This document shows positions 1 through 6,653 of a stretch of 7,614 bases of DNA, one piece after another. The translations under genes and the position numbers were made by a program. Position 1 is the first letter of the stretch, and every line of letters starts with the position of its first letter. Origin of the DNA: an uncultured Alistipes sp. (GTDB lineage: Bacteria > Bacteroidota > Bacteroidia > Bacteroidales > Rikenellaceae); contig USBO01000085.1 of assembly GCA_900552955.1 (NCBI GenBank), forward strand, positions 1 through 7,614. Direction: 5' to 3'. Under the pieces are notes generated by a model. That model did not search any database, was not told where the DNA came from, and worked only from the letters and a program-made list of their open reading frames with translations.

Positions 1-93
1 CAAAACAAAAATATTCATATTCCCAAAACTTAAAATCATTACCAACTCCTTTCTAACCCCCACTCCCCCCCCCGCCCACACGCCGCTGGTGGG
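1..93. other. Anomalous G-free / C-homopolymer left end, probable assembly artefact
   Basis: Bases 1-73 contain no G on the plus strand, are AT-rich on the outside, and end in a run of nine C (65-73) after a run of five C (57-61). The adjoining DNA is typical high-GC RND coding sequence. On the coding (minus) strand the stretch is C-free. The translated protein stops resembling RND transporters at about residue 442, in the middle of a conserved segment after TM4, with only faint similarity as far as about base 76. This looks like a low-quality read tail incorporated at a contig end. A genuine insertion or rearrangement cannot be excluded from sequence alone. Confidence 0.6.
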
Positions 94-1419
94 CACGAGA
101 GGCGAGGCGACGTTGTGCATCGCCTCGACGGCCGCCGCGCGCGGCGACATCCCCCGTTCGATGTTGACCTGCGCGGCCTCGACCACCACGATGGCGTCGT
201 CAACCACCAGTCCGATGGCCAGCACCAGCCCCAGCAGCGAGATGATGTTGATCGAGAAGCCCAGCAGCGGGAAGAAGATGAACGTGCCGATGAGCGACAC
301 GGGAATGGCCACGAGCGGGATGAGCGTCGCGCGCCAGTCCTGGATGAAGAGGTTGATGATGGCGATTACCAGCACCAACGCCAGCAGCAGCGTGAGGATG
401 ATCTCCTCCACGCCCGAGCGGATGCTCTCGGTCGCATCGACGATCGTCGTGCAGCCGATGCCGTCGGGGAAACGCTGTTCGAGCTGCCCGATGGCCGCCT
501 TCACGCGGTTGCCCACATCCACGGCATTGCTCCCGGGCTCCTGATAGACGACCAGCAGGGCAGCCGGCTTCGTGCCGAACGCCGAGGCGACGCCGTAGGA
601 TTTGCTCCCCAGCGCCACGTCGGCCACGTCGCGCAGGAAGATCTGTTCGCCGGCCGGCGTGGTATTCACCACGATCGAGGCGAACTCCTCGGCCGTGGAG
701 ATCCGGCGCGGCATGGTGACCGTGTAGGTGTAGACCGTCCCTGCGGGCGACGGCTCGGCGCCGAACTGGCCGGCGGGGTAGATGCCGCCCTCGGCGAGGA
801 CGGCCGCCCGCAGTTCGTCGAGCGACACGTTGTAATAATTGAGCAGATCGGGCTTGATCCAGATGCGCATGGCGTATTCGCCGGCACCCATGACCGAAAC
901 TTTACCGACGCCGTTGGTCTTGAGCAGTTGATTCTGCAAATTGATGTAGGCGTAATTCGAGAGGAATTCGTCGTCGTAACGGCCGTCGCTGTGCAACGCG
1001 AAGACCATCAGGAAGCCCGTCATCGTCTTCTGCGTCACCACGCCCTGCGTGACGACCGACGCGGGCAGCAGCGCGGTCGACGCAGCCACGTTGTTCTGCG
1101 TGAAGATGGCGTCCAAATCGGGATCGGTGCCGACGTCGAAGACCACCTGCAAGACCATCGAGCCGTCGTTGGCGCTCGTCGACTGCATGTAGAGCATGTC
1201 GCTCACGCCCATCACGCTCTGCGCGACGGGCGTCGCCACGGCATCGTTGACCGTTTCGGCGTCGGCACCGCTGTAGGCGGCGCTCACCTCCACCACGGGA
1301 GGCGTAATGTCGGGATACTGCTCGATCGAGAGATCGAAGACCGAGATCGCGCCCAACAGCACGATGGCCAGAGCGATGCAGATGGCAAAGATCGGCCGGC
1401 TGACGAAAAAACGTTCCAT
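1..1419 (-). CDS. RND (HAE1/AcrB-type) efflux transporter, N-terminal part, cut by the left edge
   Basis: This is the inner-membrane, proton-driven pump of a tripartite RND efflux system, which exports drugs or other amphiphiles through the periplasm. The start is the ATG at 1419, giving MERFFVSRPIFA, the classic RND N-terminus. TM1 covers about residues 10-30 and the periplasmic porter region about 35-335. TM2 to TM4 lie at about 338-357, 365-385 and 391-415. The TM4 motif GLVVDDAIVVVE places the two proton-relay aspartates at 407 and 408, the same numbers as in E. coli AcrB. About 473 of the usual ~1,050 residues are present. The gene starts 5 nt after the fusion-protein stop, so the two are probably translationally coupled. 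Residues after about 442 (positions below 94) lose all RND resemblance although the frame stays open to base 1, so that stretch should not be trusted. Substrate is unknown. An outer-membrane factor gene, expected downstream in this phylum, is not in the window. Confidence 0.95.
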   Translation of the reverse strand, partial: MERFFVSRPIFAICIALAIVLLGAISVFDLSIEQYPDITPPVVEVSAAYSGADAETVNDAVATPVAQSVMGVSDMLYMQSTSANDGSMVLQVVFDVGTDPDLDAIFTQNNVAASTALLPASVVTQGVVTQKTMTGFLMVFALHSDGRYDDEFLSNYAYINLQNQLLKTNGVGKVSVMGAGEYAMRIWIKPDLLNYYNVSLDELRAAVLAEGGIYPAGQFGAEPSPAGTVYTYTVTMPRRISTAEEFASIVVNTTPAGEQIFLRDVADVALGSKSYGVASAFGTKPAALLVVYQEPGSNAVDVGNRVKAAIGQLEQRFPDGIGCTTIVDATESIRSGVEEIILTLLLALVLVIAIINLFIQDWRATLIPLVAIPVSLIGTFIFFPLLGFSINIISLLGLVLAIGLVVDDAIVVVEAAQVNIERGMSPRAAAVEAMHNVASPLVPTSGVWAGGGVGVRKELVMILSFGNMNIFVL

Positions 1420-1424
1420 AGAGG

Positions 1425-2549
1425 CTATTTATCGGAGTTCATCGGGGTCGGAATCACCTTCTGACCGTTATGGAGTTTCTGGATGCCGGCCGTGACGACC
1501 CACTCGCCCGCTGCGATGCCCGAGAGAATGCACCACCGGTCGCCTTCGACGCGTCCGAGCTCCACCCGACGGTACTGGGCCGTGCTGTCGCGTCCGACGA
1601 CCCACACCGACCCGATGTCCTGCATCTGCGTCACGGCGCGCTGCGGCACGACGACATAGGGCAGCGACGGCCCCACGTCGGTCGTCACGCGGGCGAACTG
1701 CCCGGGCTTGAGCATATAGTCGGGATTGGCGAACTTGACCACCAGCACGATCGTTCCCATCGTGCTCGACACGTCCTTCTGCGTGTAGGCATAGCTGCCT
1801 CGGGCGGGATAGACCGTCCCGTCGGCCAGCGACAGGGTGATGTCCGAGAGCAGCCCCTCGTTCTCGTAGATCGAAGGGCGGCTGCCCGCGAAGCGGAGGT
1901 ACTGCGCCATCGGAATGGCGACGTTGACCGCCACGGTGTCGATGTTCGAGATGGTCGTCAGCACCGAAAACTGCGTGCCGACGCCCACATAGTCGCCCAT
2001 GTGAGCGTTGGTGGCGGCGATGATCCCGTCGATCGGGGCATAGATCCGCGTGTATCCCACCTGCAACTGTGCGTTGCGCACCTGCTGCTCCGCCGAACGG
2101 ACGGCAGCCTGTGCCGCGGCGAATTCGGCCGTGTACTGGTCGAGCTGCATCCGGCTGATGGCGTCGATGCGGGCCAGCGGCACGGCGCGTTCGTAGTCGT
2201 TGCGGGCCGAAATCTCGCGCGCCCGCGCCGATTCGAGCGCCGCCTGGGCCGACAGCAGGGTGGTGGAGAGCAGATTGGGGTCGATCGTGAAGAGCAGTTG
2301 CCCCTTTTTGACCGGCATGCCGCTGTTGAAATATCTGTTCACGAGATAGCCGTTGACGCGGGGTTCGATCAGCGCATCGAAATTGCTTTCGATGCGGCTC
2401 ACGAAACTCATGCGGTTGGGAACGGTGTCCGTCACCGCTTCGACCACCTCGACACGCAGGGCGGGTTGCGCCTCGGCGGTATGCCGGCTGCGGCAGCCGA
2501 CCGCCAGCAGCGCCGCGAAGGTGCAGAGAAGTGTTCCGATTCTGTTCAT
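1425..2549 (-). CDS. RND efflux membrane fusion protein (AcrA/MexA family lipoprotein)
   Basis: This periplasmic adaptor links the RND pump to an outer-membrane channel. The 374-residue length fits the family. The N-terminus has a short charged start, a hydrophobic stretch and a lipobox-like LAVGC with Cys19, so it is probably lipid-anchored. The domains follow the usual order. The first lipoyl half is at about 57-92 (EPRVNGYL, then VKKGQLLFTID). An Ala/Gln/Glu-rich alpha-hairpin spans about 93-162, and the second lipoyl half about 163-190 (GYTRIYAPIDGII). The beta-barrel domain is at about 200-290, including the KPGQFARV element at 281-288, and the membrane-proximal domain runs to the end. 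The ATG at 2549 is chosen because it puts the signal sequence at the N-terminus. The stop (TAG, 1427-1425) is 5 nt before the pump start. No Shine-Dalgarno is seen. The gene is divergent from the histone-like gene. Confidence 0.94.
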   Translation of the reverse strand: MNRIGTLLCTFAALLAVGCRSRHTAEAQPALRVEVVEAVTDTVPNRMSFVSRIESNFDALIEPRVNGYLVNRYFNSGMPVKKGQLLFTIDPNLLSTTLLSAQAALESARAREISARNDYERAVPLARIDAISRMQLDQYTAEFAAAQAAVRSAEQQVRNAQLQVGYTRIYAPIDGIIAATNAHMGDYVGVGTQFSVLTTISNIDTVAVNVAIPMAQYLRFAGSRPSIYENEGLLSDITLSLADGTVYPARGSYAYTQKDVSSTMGTIVLVVKFANPDYMLKPGQFARVTTDVGPSLPYVVVPQRAVTQMQDIGSVWVVGRDSTAQYRRVELGRVEGDRWCILSGIAAGEWVVTAGIQKLHNGQKVIPTPMNSDK

Positions 2550-2583
2550 GGGAAAGCCGAGATTTTTCGGCGGAGGGAGGCAA

Positions 2584-2591
2584 AAAACATA
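2584..2591 (-). promoter_or_regulatory. Possible -7 element for the efflux operon
   Basis: On the minus strand this reads TATGTTTT, matching the Bacteroidetes -7 consensus TAnnTTTG at all but the last base. It lies about 35 nt upstream of the fusion-protein ATG. No convincing TTTG -33 box is found 19-21 bp further upstream, so this is only a candidate. Confidence 0.3.
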
Positions 2592-2662
2592 CCGACACCC
2601 GTCTCCGAAACCGCTAAATCCCCGCCGAATAGCACGATAAGCGCATTTTTTTTCGAAAAATA

Positions 2663-2693
2663 TTTTCTCCGTTCGAGATAATTCCTATATTTG
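2663..2693 (+). promoter_or_regulatory. Promoter of the histone H1-like gene
   Basis: TATATTTG at 2686-2693 is an exact match to the Bacteroidetes -7 consensus TAnnTTTG. A T-rich element (TTTT, 2663-2666) lies 19 bp upstream in the -33 position, though it is not a perfect TTTG. Transcription should begin near 2700, leaving a leader of about 20-25 nt with no Shine-Dalgarno. Immediately upstream is a strongly AT-rich stretch (2645-2666) containing the palindrome TTTTTCGAAAAA (2649-2660). It could act as an UP-like activator of a highly expressed gene. Confidence 0.7.
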
Positions 2694-2722
2694 CAAATGA
2701 TAAACAACCCAATATTACGATT

Positions 2723-2896
2723 ATGGAAAAATTAGTTGAGCAAATCAAGGCCCAGTACGTTCTTTTCGCTGAGAACGCCGAGGCTCAGGTATCCAAAAAC
2801 AACAAAGCCGCCGGTACCCGCGCACGCAAAGCTGCGCTGGAGATCATGAAGCTGATGAAGGATTTCCGCAAGGCTTCGGTCGAGGCTGCCAAATAG
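2723..2896 (+). CDS. Histone H1-like small DNA-binding protein (Hc1-like, Bacteroidetes type)
   Basis: This 57-residue protein resembles the short proteins annotated 'histone H1' across Bacteroidales, which are thought to be nucleoid-associated. It begins MEKLVEQIKAQYVLF and has the family's hallmark NKAAGTRARKAALE at about residues 27-40, followed by a basic helix (MKLMKDFRKAS). There are 12 Lys/Arg against 7 Asp/Glu, so it is net basic, and it is almost wholly helical in character with no signal peptide or membrane segment. The start is ATG at 2723 and the stop TAG at 2894-2896. It has its own promoter (TATATTTG at 2686) and a hairpin 22 nt after the stop, so it is a single-gene unit. Its base composition is more AT-rich than its neighbours, which suits a small Lys-rich protein. 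The DNA-binding role is inferred from family resemblance. Confidence 0.9.
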   Translation: MEKLVEQIKAQYVLFAENAEAQVSKNNKAAGTRARKAALEIMKLMKDFRKASVEAAK

Positions 2897-2917
2897 TCTT
2901 GGAAACGGCTTACAAGG

Positions 2918-2945
2918 AAGGGCTGTCCTATGCGGGACAGCCCTT
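2918..2945. terminator. Strong hairpin between convergent genes, probable bidirectional terminator
   Basis: An 11-bp perfect stem pairs AAGGGCTGTCC (2918-2928) with GGACAGCCCTT (2935-2945) around the loop TATGCG. On the plus strand it is followed by TTGTCATTT, a modest U-rich tail, and it lies 22 nt after the histone-like stop. The convergent phosphoethanolamine-transferase operon ends at 3005, so the same stem could stop transcription from the other side, where the tail is also only weakly T-rich. Confidence 0.8.
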
Positions 2946-2982
2946 GTCATTTGCACCCGCAAGTCCGGACTCCGCCGTGCTG

Positions 2983-2996
2983 CGGCATGCATGCCG
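2983..2996. repeat. 14-bp perfect palindrome
   Basis: CGGCATGCATGCCG reads identically on both strands. It lies in the 59-nt stretch between the 2918-2945 hairpin and the end of the minus-strand operon. As RNA it could form only a 5-bp stem with a 4-nt loop, with no T-tract after it in either direction. A protein-binding site or a chance occurrence are both possible. Confidence 0.4.
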
Positions 2997-3004
2997 GTTT
3001 CCGG

Positions 3005-4681
3005 TCACAGTTCGATGCCCCGCCGGCGGAAATAGTCCAGGTCCGTCCGGTCGAGGCCCGTCGCACGGAACGGAACGGCGCGGTTGTGATCGTTGAGATA
3101 GCAGCGGCGGGCCGTCGTATCGTAGAGCGGGCTGGCGAGCGACGCTTTGCGATCGAGGTAGTCGCCCTCGATGCGCGCGATGTCGGCGATGGTCTGGAAC
3201 AGCGCATGGGTCGTCGCCGGAGCGTCGGCATGACCGGCAGCCGCCGCGGCCTGTTCGGGAAAATTGCGTTTGTAGTCATCCGAGAACCACGCCAGCGAGG
3301 CGATGTGCAGTTGCCAGCAGGTGGTCGTCGGCGAGGCATGCAGGAACCGCTCCCGATCGAGCATGTCCTCGCCGTGGTCGGAGCTGTAGAGCAGCGCGCA
3401 GCAGGCATCGAGCGAGGCGAGGTAGTCGATCGTCGACGACAGGAACATGTCGGTGTAGCGGATCGAATTGTCGTAGGCATTCCACAGCTTGCGCTTGTGC
3501 TGCCGCTCGATGACCACGTCGTCGTCGGGCAGGAAGTGGGCCGCTTCGCGCGGATAGCGCTGGTGGTAGCTGAAATGCGAACCGTAGCAGTGCAGGATGA
3601 AGAGCAGATCGCTCGTCGCATCGGCCTCGACGATCCGCTTCATCGTGTCGAGCAACTGCATATCGTAACGCGGATCGCTCAGATAGATCAGGCTGTCGGC
3701 ATCGCGCGCCAGGTTGTCGATCATCGCCCCCTGCGGCGACTGGTTCGAGAGGAACCACGTGCGGAACCCCGCCTCGTTGAAGAGTGCGGGCAGCCCTTTG
3801 CGGCGGAACAGCTCGTCGTGCTCGTCGGTTCGGACCGACGAGAGGATCATCGGCACGCTCTTGTGGGTGGTGTTGCTCTGGGTGAGCATGTTGCGGAATA
3901 CGACGATCCGGTCGCCCTTCGCCTTCAGGCAGGGGTTCGTCGGACGGTCGTAACCGTAGAGCTCCCAGTTGGCGGCCCGCGACGCCTCGCCGATCACATA
4001 GACGTAAATCTCGCGTTTGTCGGCCGCGGCCGTGCGGCGGGCATGGTAGGTGAAGCCGGCCGACGTGCGGTCGTAATTCTTGATTTTGCCGTATTCGCGC
4101 ACGCAGAGCGTGACGTTGTAGGCCACGTTGACCGGAAAGATCTCGTTGCGCAGAATCCGCCGCCCCGCATGGTAGGCCGGAATCAGCAGCCCCGCGCCCG
4201 CAAGCGCCAGCACGCCTCCCACAACGGCCGTCCGGCGGCGGAAGCGGGGTGCGAGTTCGATCCTACGGCGCAGGTGCGCGGTCGCCGCCCACAGCAACGG
4301 GAGATAGATCACGCAGACCACGATCACCGAAGGGTAGATGTTGCTCAGCAGCTCCGTCGCCTCGCCCGGATTGGTCGTGACGATATTGATGAACATGTCG
4401 GCCGCCGCCACCGAATTCCCGAACAGGTAGAGCAGCACGATCTGCAACGCGCAGAAGAAGATCAGCGGAAACCCCAGCCACACGGCGATTCCCGAACGGC
4501 GGAACGCCACGCTCAGCAGCAGGTAACAGCCGGCCGGAAGGGTCAGCAGCGCAGCTCGTGACCAGCCCGAATAGGGCTCGGTGAAAAACAGGATGGCATT
4601 CGGAATCATCAGCGCCGCAGCGTAGCAGAGCGCCAGCAGGGCGGCATGACGGCCGTTCAGGTTAGGTGCGTTCTCTGTCAT
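3005..4681 (-). CDS. EptA-like phosphoethanolamine transferase (sulfatase/alkaline phosphatase fold)
   Basis: This is an inner-membrane enzyme of 558 residues (E. coli EptA is about 550) that should move phosphoethanolamine from phosphatidylethanolamine onto lipid A or another envelope glycan. About five membrane segments come first (12-34, 41-60, 64-88, 117-136, 151-170), then a periplasmic catalytic domain from about 225. Expected zinc-site residues are visible: Glu232 in VIGEAS, the nucleophile Thr271 or Thr272 in SNTTHKSVP, His369 in GSHF, Asp435-His436 in SSDHGE, and His448 twelve residues later. The 40-residue gap from Glu232 to Thr272 and the 12-residue gap from His436 to His448 equal those I recall for Neisseria EptA. 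The start is the ATG at 4681, just after the barrel gene's stop (5-nt gap). A longer open frame to 5059 is only read-through of the upstream gene's DNA in another frame. It is the last gene of a three-gene operon. The exact acceptor is unproven. Confidence 0.9.
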   Translation of the reverse strand: MTENAPNLNGRHAALLALCYAAALMIPNAILFFTEPYSGWSRAALLTLPAGCYLLLSVAFRRSGIAVWLGFPLIFFCALQIVLLYLFGNSVAAADMFINIVTTNPGEATELLSNIYPSVIVVCVIYLPLLWAATAHLRRRIELAPRFRRRTAVVGGVLALAGAGLLIPAYHAGRRILRNEIFPVNVAYNVTLCVREYGKIKNYDRTSAGFTYHARRTAAADKREIYVYVIGEASRAANWELYGYDRPTNPCLKAKGDRIVVFRNMLTQSNTTHKSVPMILSSVRTDEHDELFRRKGLPALFNEAGFRTWFLSNQSPQGAMIDNLARDADSLIYLSDPRYDMQLLDTMKRIVEADATSDLLFILHCYGSHFSYHQRYPREAAHFLPDDDVVIERQHKRKLWNAYDNSIRYTDMFLSSTIDYLASLDACCALLYSSDHGEDMLDRERFLHASPTTTCWQLHIASLAWFSDDYKRNFPEQAAAAAGHADAPATTHALFQTIADIARIEGDYLDRKASLASPLYDTTARRCYLNDHNRAVPFRATGLDRTDLDYFRRRGIEL

Positions 4682-4686
4682 GGTTG

Positions 4687-5898
4687 TCAGAATGCTTCGT
4701 TGATGTTGAAAACCAATCCTCCGGTTTTGCGGCCGAACCCGTAGTCGACGCGTACGTTGACGCGGTGTTTGAACTCCCAGCGGAAGCCCAGACCGTAGTT
4801 GGGCAGCGTCTGCCCCCAGCGAAACCGTCCGAACGACGGGAAGACGTTGCCCGCGCCGCCCCATACCGCGCAGCCGATGCGCCGCCAGATACGCTGACGA
4901 TACTCGATCTGGCACGTTATGATATTGTTGTCTATGTACCGGCCCTGATAATAGCCCCGCATCCGGTAACCGCCGCCCAGTTCGGCCAGCATGCACCAGG
5001 GCGTTCCCGAGCTGTTGAACTCGCCGAAAAGATCGGTCGCCAGCACGGCGCCGCGCCACAGACGCTGGTAGTAGTCGGCCGTGGCGGTCGTCTTATAGAG
5101 CGTCCTGCCGCAGTTGCCTGTTCCTTTGGGGTAGATGACCTGCTTGACCATCAGATAGCTTCCCCGTTCGGGGGCGGGGATGAAGTCGCGCGAGTCGTAT
5201 TGCAGCGTCACGCCGATGCCGGTAGAGGTGTAGTGCAGCCTCTGACCGGCGAGGTAGGACTCGCCCCGTTCGTCGAAGTTCGTCCCCCTCGTATGGGAGA
5301 AAAGCAGCGACCCGCCCACATAGAGGTGAGACCACACTTCGTAAAGATAGCCGGCATCGAATTTCACCTGTTTGCGGATGTAGTCGGTGGATTCGTTGAA
5401 CCTGCCCGCTTCGTAACCGATTCCCCAGAAGTCGAGCGGCTTCGAAGCGAACGATACCTCGTAGATCACGCGCGACCGGTTGTGATCGAAGAGTGTATTG
5501 CCGCTCACGCCGAACATGTAGAATCCCGACAGCGAGAAATTGCCGAAGAACGAGACGTCCGACGGCGGTGTGATCGAATCGGTGCGGTCGATGCGGTAGA
5601 GTCCCGACGCCAGCACGCCGATCCCCACGCTCGCCTCGTTGGTGTAGGAGGGCGCACCGATGAAGCTGAAGTCGATCTTCTTCTCGAACGTCCGGTCGAC
5701 GTTGCCGTGGATGATCCTGCTCCAGAAACTGTCCTTACGCTTCGGAGATTGCGCATCGGTCGCCGCCGCCGGCACCAGCGGGGTGTACGTATAGCGGAGC
5801 GTGTCGCCGGCGCGCACGCAGAGCGTGTCCCGCTGCGCATGGACGGTCAGAGACAAAAAACAGCAGGCGACGGCTGGGAGAAACCTTCGCAGTACCAT
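4687..5898 (-). CDS. BamA/TamA-like (Omp85) outer-membrane beta-barrel protein lacking POTRA domains
   Basis: This is a secreted 403-residue outer-membrane barrel of the surface-antigen/D15 type. A signal peptide ends at VHA-Q (residues 19-22). A short linker of about 50 residues follows, and the rest is alternating aromatic/polar beta-strands (about 75-403) ending in Phe403, as barrel proteins do. Family marks include DSRDFIPAPERGSYL at 235-249 and GGYRMRGYYQGRY at 309-321, the latter matching the conserved loop-6 [V/M]RG[F/Y] motif of Omp85 proteins. True BamA and TamA carry several POTRA domains before the barrel, and there is no room for one here, so it is not the essential BamA. The ATG overlaps the upstream gene's TAA by one base (TAATG), and the phosphoethanolamine-transferase gene follows after 5 nt. 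Possible roles are insertion or transport of an outer-membrane component, or a specialised secretion barrel. None is proven. Confidence 0.85.
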   Translation of the reverse strand: MVLRRFLPAVACCFLSLTVHAQRDTLCVRAGDTLRYTYTPLVPAAATDAQSPKRKDSFWSRIIHGNVDRTFEKKIDFSFIGAPSYTNEASVGIGVLASGLYRIDRTDSITPPSDVSFFGNFSLSGFYMFGVSGNTLFDHNRSRVIYEVSFASKPLDFWGIGYEAGRFNESTDYIRKQVKFDAGYLYEVWSHLYVGGSLLFSHTRGTNFDERGESYLAGQRLHYTSTGIGVTLQYDSRDFIPAPERGSYLMVKQVIYPKGTGNCGRTLYKTTATADYYQRLWRGAVLATDLFGEFNSSGTPWCMLAELGGGYRMRGYYQGRYIDNNIITCQIEYRQRIWRRIGCAVWGGAGNVFPSFGRFRWGQTLPNYGLGFRWEFKHRVNVRVDYGFGRKTGGLVFNINEAF

Positions 5899-6431
5899 TA
5901 TTTATACTTTTCCAGAACTTCGTAGAAGGCCGCCTTGTCGGCATCCGTAAGCTCCCCCTTGCGCAGGAAAACCAGTTCGCCCTCTTTGGTGACGAACATC
6001 AGCACGAATTTGTTGTTGCAGTCGCCCAGATTCCAAGCCGTGCCGAGCGCCCGCGTCTGGTCGGCGAGCACCGTCGCGCCGTTGGCCGCCGTACGCTTGC
6101 GAGCCATCGCACGGGCCATGCCGTTGGGCACCATCGGGGCGTCCTGGAGATTCATCACACCGAAGCCGTGGATCTTGTCGCTGTCGGCACGATGGCTCCG
6201 CTCCAGTTCGATCGTGAACTCTTCGTTCTGCTTATGGTGGTCGGGATCCACGTAGAAAATCATCAGATTCTTCTGCCCCCAATAGGGTAGCGTCGCAGGA
6301 TTGCCGTCCAGATCGAGCACTTCGACATTCGACACCTTCCGCGGAAGCGTCGGTTCGCCTGTCTGCGCCACGACGCTGCCCGAGAGCAGCGAAAGGACGG
6401 TCAGCGTCAGAATTTTTTTCAGTTTCATCAT
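5898..6431 (-). CDS. Secreted YtfJ-like thioredoxin-fold protein without CXXC
   Basis: This is a 177-residue periplasmic protein. Lys-rich residues 3-6, a hydrophobic core and SVVA-Q (19-23) form a signal peptide that leaves a mature protein starting at Gln23. The body resembles E. coli YtfJ. A strand with FYVDPDHHKQNEEF (59-72) comes first, then a segment with GVMNLQDAPMVPNGMARAM (91-109) like the YtfJ 'VNTDDAIPGSG' region. VLADQTRALGTAWNLGD (121-137) and a C-terminal FVTKEGELVFLRKGELTD (146-163) match the end of the thioredoxin fold. There is one Cys (138) and no CXXC, so it is not a classical disulfide reductase. ATG at 6431 or the next codon (6428) could be the start. It is the first gene of the operon, with a -7 box at 6475-6468. 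The molecular role of YtfJ-type proteins is not known, and assignment rests on remembered sequence similarity. Confidence 0.78.
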   Translation of the reverse strand: MMKLKKILTLTVLSLLSGSVVAQTGEPTLPRKVSNVEVLDLDGNPATLPYWGQKNLMIFYVDPDHHKQNEEFTIELERSHRADSDKIHGFGVMNLQDAPMVPNGMARAMARKRTAANGATVLADQTRALGTAWNLGDCNNKFVLMFVTKEGELVFLRKGELTDADKAAFYEVLEKYK

Positions 6432-6467
6432 GATTCGATGAATTTAATATGATACCATAACACCGTG

Positions 6468-6475
6468 CAAAGGTA
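6468..6475 (-). promoter_or_regulatory. -7 element of the three-gene envelope operon
   Basis: On the minus strand this reads TACCTTTG, an exact TAnnTTTG match, 36 nt before the ATG at 6431. Transcription should start near 6461, giving a leader of about 30 nt that is AT-rich and lacks a Shine-Dalgarno. No good TTTG is seen at the -33 position. Confidence 0.65.
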
Positions 6476-6615
6476 CGAATTTTTCGACAGAGTGTCCCGT
6501 TCCGCACCCCTGAATAGTGTCCGAAAAGGCCACTGTTCTCTCTATCCGATACCGTTTTCGGCACGCCTCCGCCTCCGCTGATGCGGCGGCAAACTGCGAC
6601 CGGACAGGCAGCGCA

Positions 6616-6647
6616 TTTGCGTTTACGCTCGGCGTGCGCTATCTTTG
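6616..6647 (+). promoter_or_regulatory. Promoter of the low-MW phosphatase gene, likely leaderless
   Basis: TTTG at 6616-6619 (-33 box) and TATCTTTG at 6640-6647 (-7 box, exact TAnnTTTG) are separated by 20 bp, the spacing expected for the Bacteroidetes primary sigma factor. The -7 box ends only 6 nt before the ATG at 6654, so the predicted start of transcription falls at or next to that ATG. Confidence 0.75.
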
Positions 6648-6653
6648 TCGCCG

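Noticed and set aside
57..73. C-tract as a phase-variation switch
   Set aside because: Nine C in a row inside a coding frame could slip, but the stretch lies in the G-free end where homology is already lost, so an artefact is more likely.
115..1464. Plus-strand open frame of 449 codons
   Set aside because: It is antisense to the clear RND pump, is rich in Arg, His and Asp with no recognisable domain, and is the usual shadow of a GC-rich gene.
1470..2681. Plus-strand open frame of 403 codons
   Set aside because: It is antisense to the membrane fusion protein and runs into the AT-rich promoter region; composition is that of a shadow frame.
2930..4561. Plus-strand open frame of 543 codons
   Set aside because: It is antisense to the phosphoethanolamine transferase, which has intact catalytic motifs. 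The frame has low-complexity Arg/Val/Asp composition and no motif.
4682..5059. N-terminal extension of the phosphoethanolamine transferase
   Set aside because: The open frame continues inside the barrel gene in a different frame, but the extra residues are Arg-rich with no fold. The ATG at 4681 follows the barrel stop by 5 nt and puts the first membrane segment in the usual place.
4666..5925. Plus-strand open frame of 419 codons
   Set aside because: It is antisense to the barrel gene, which has a signal peptide and family motifs; no domain is recognisable in the frame.
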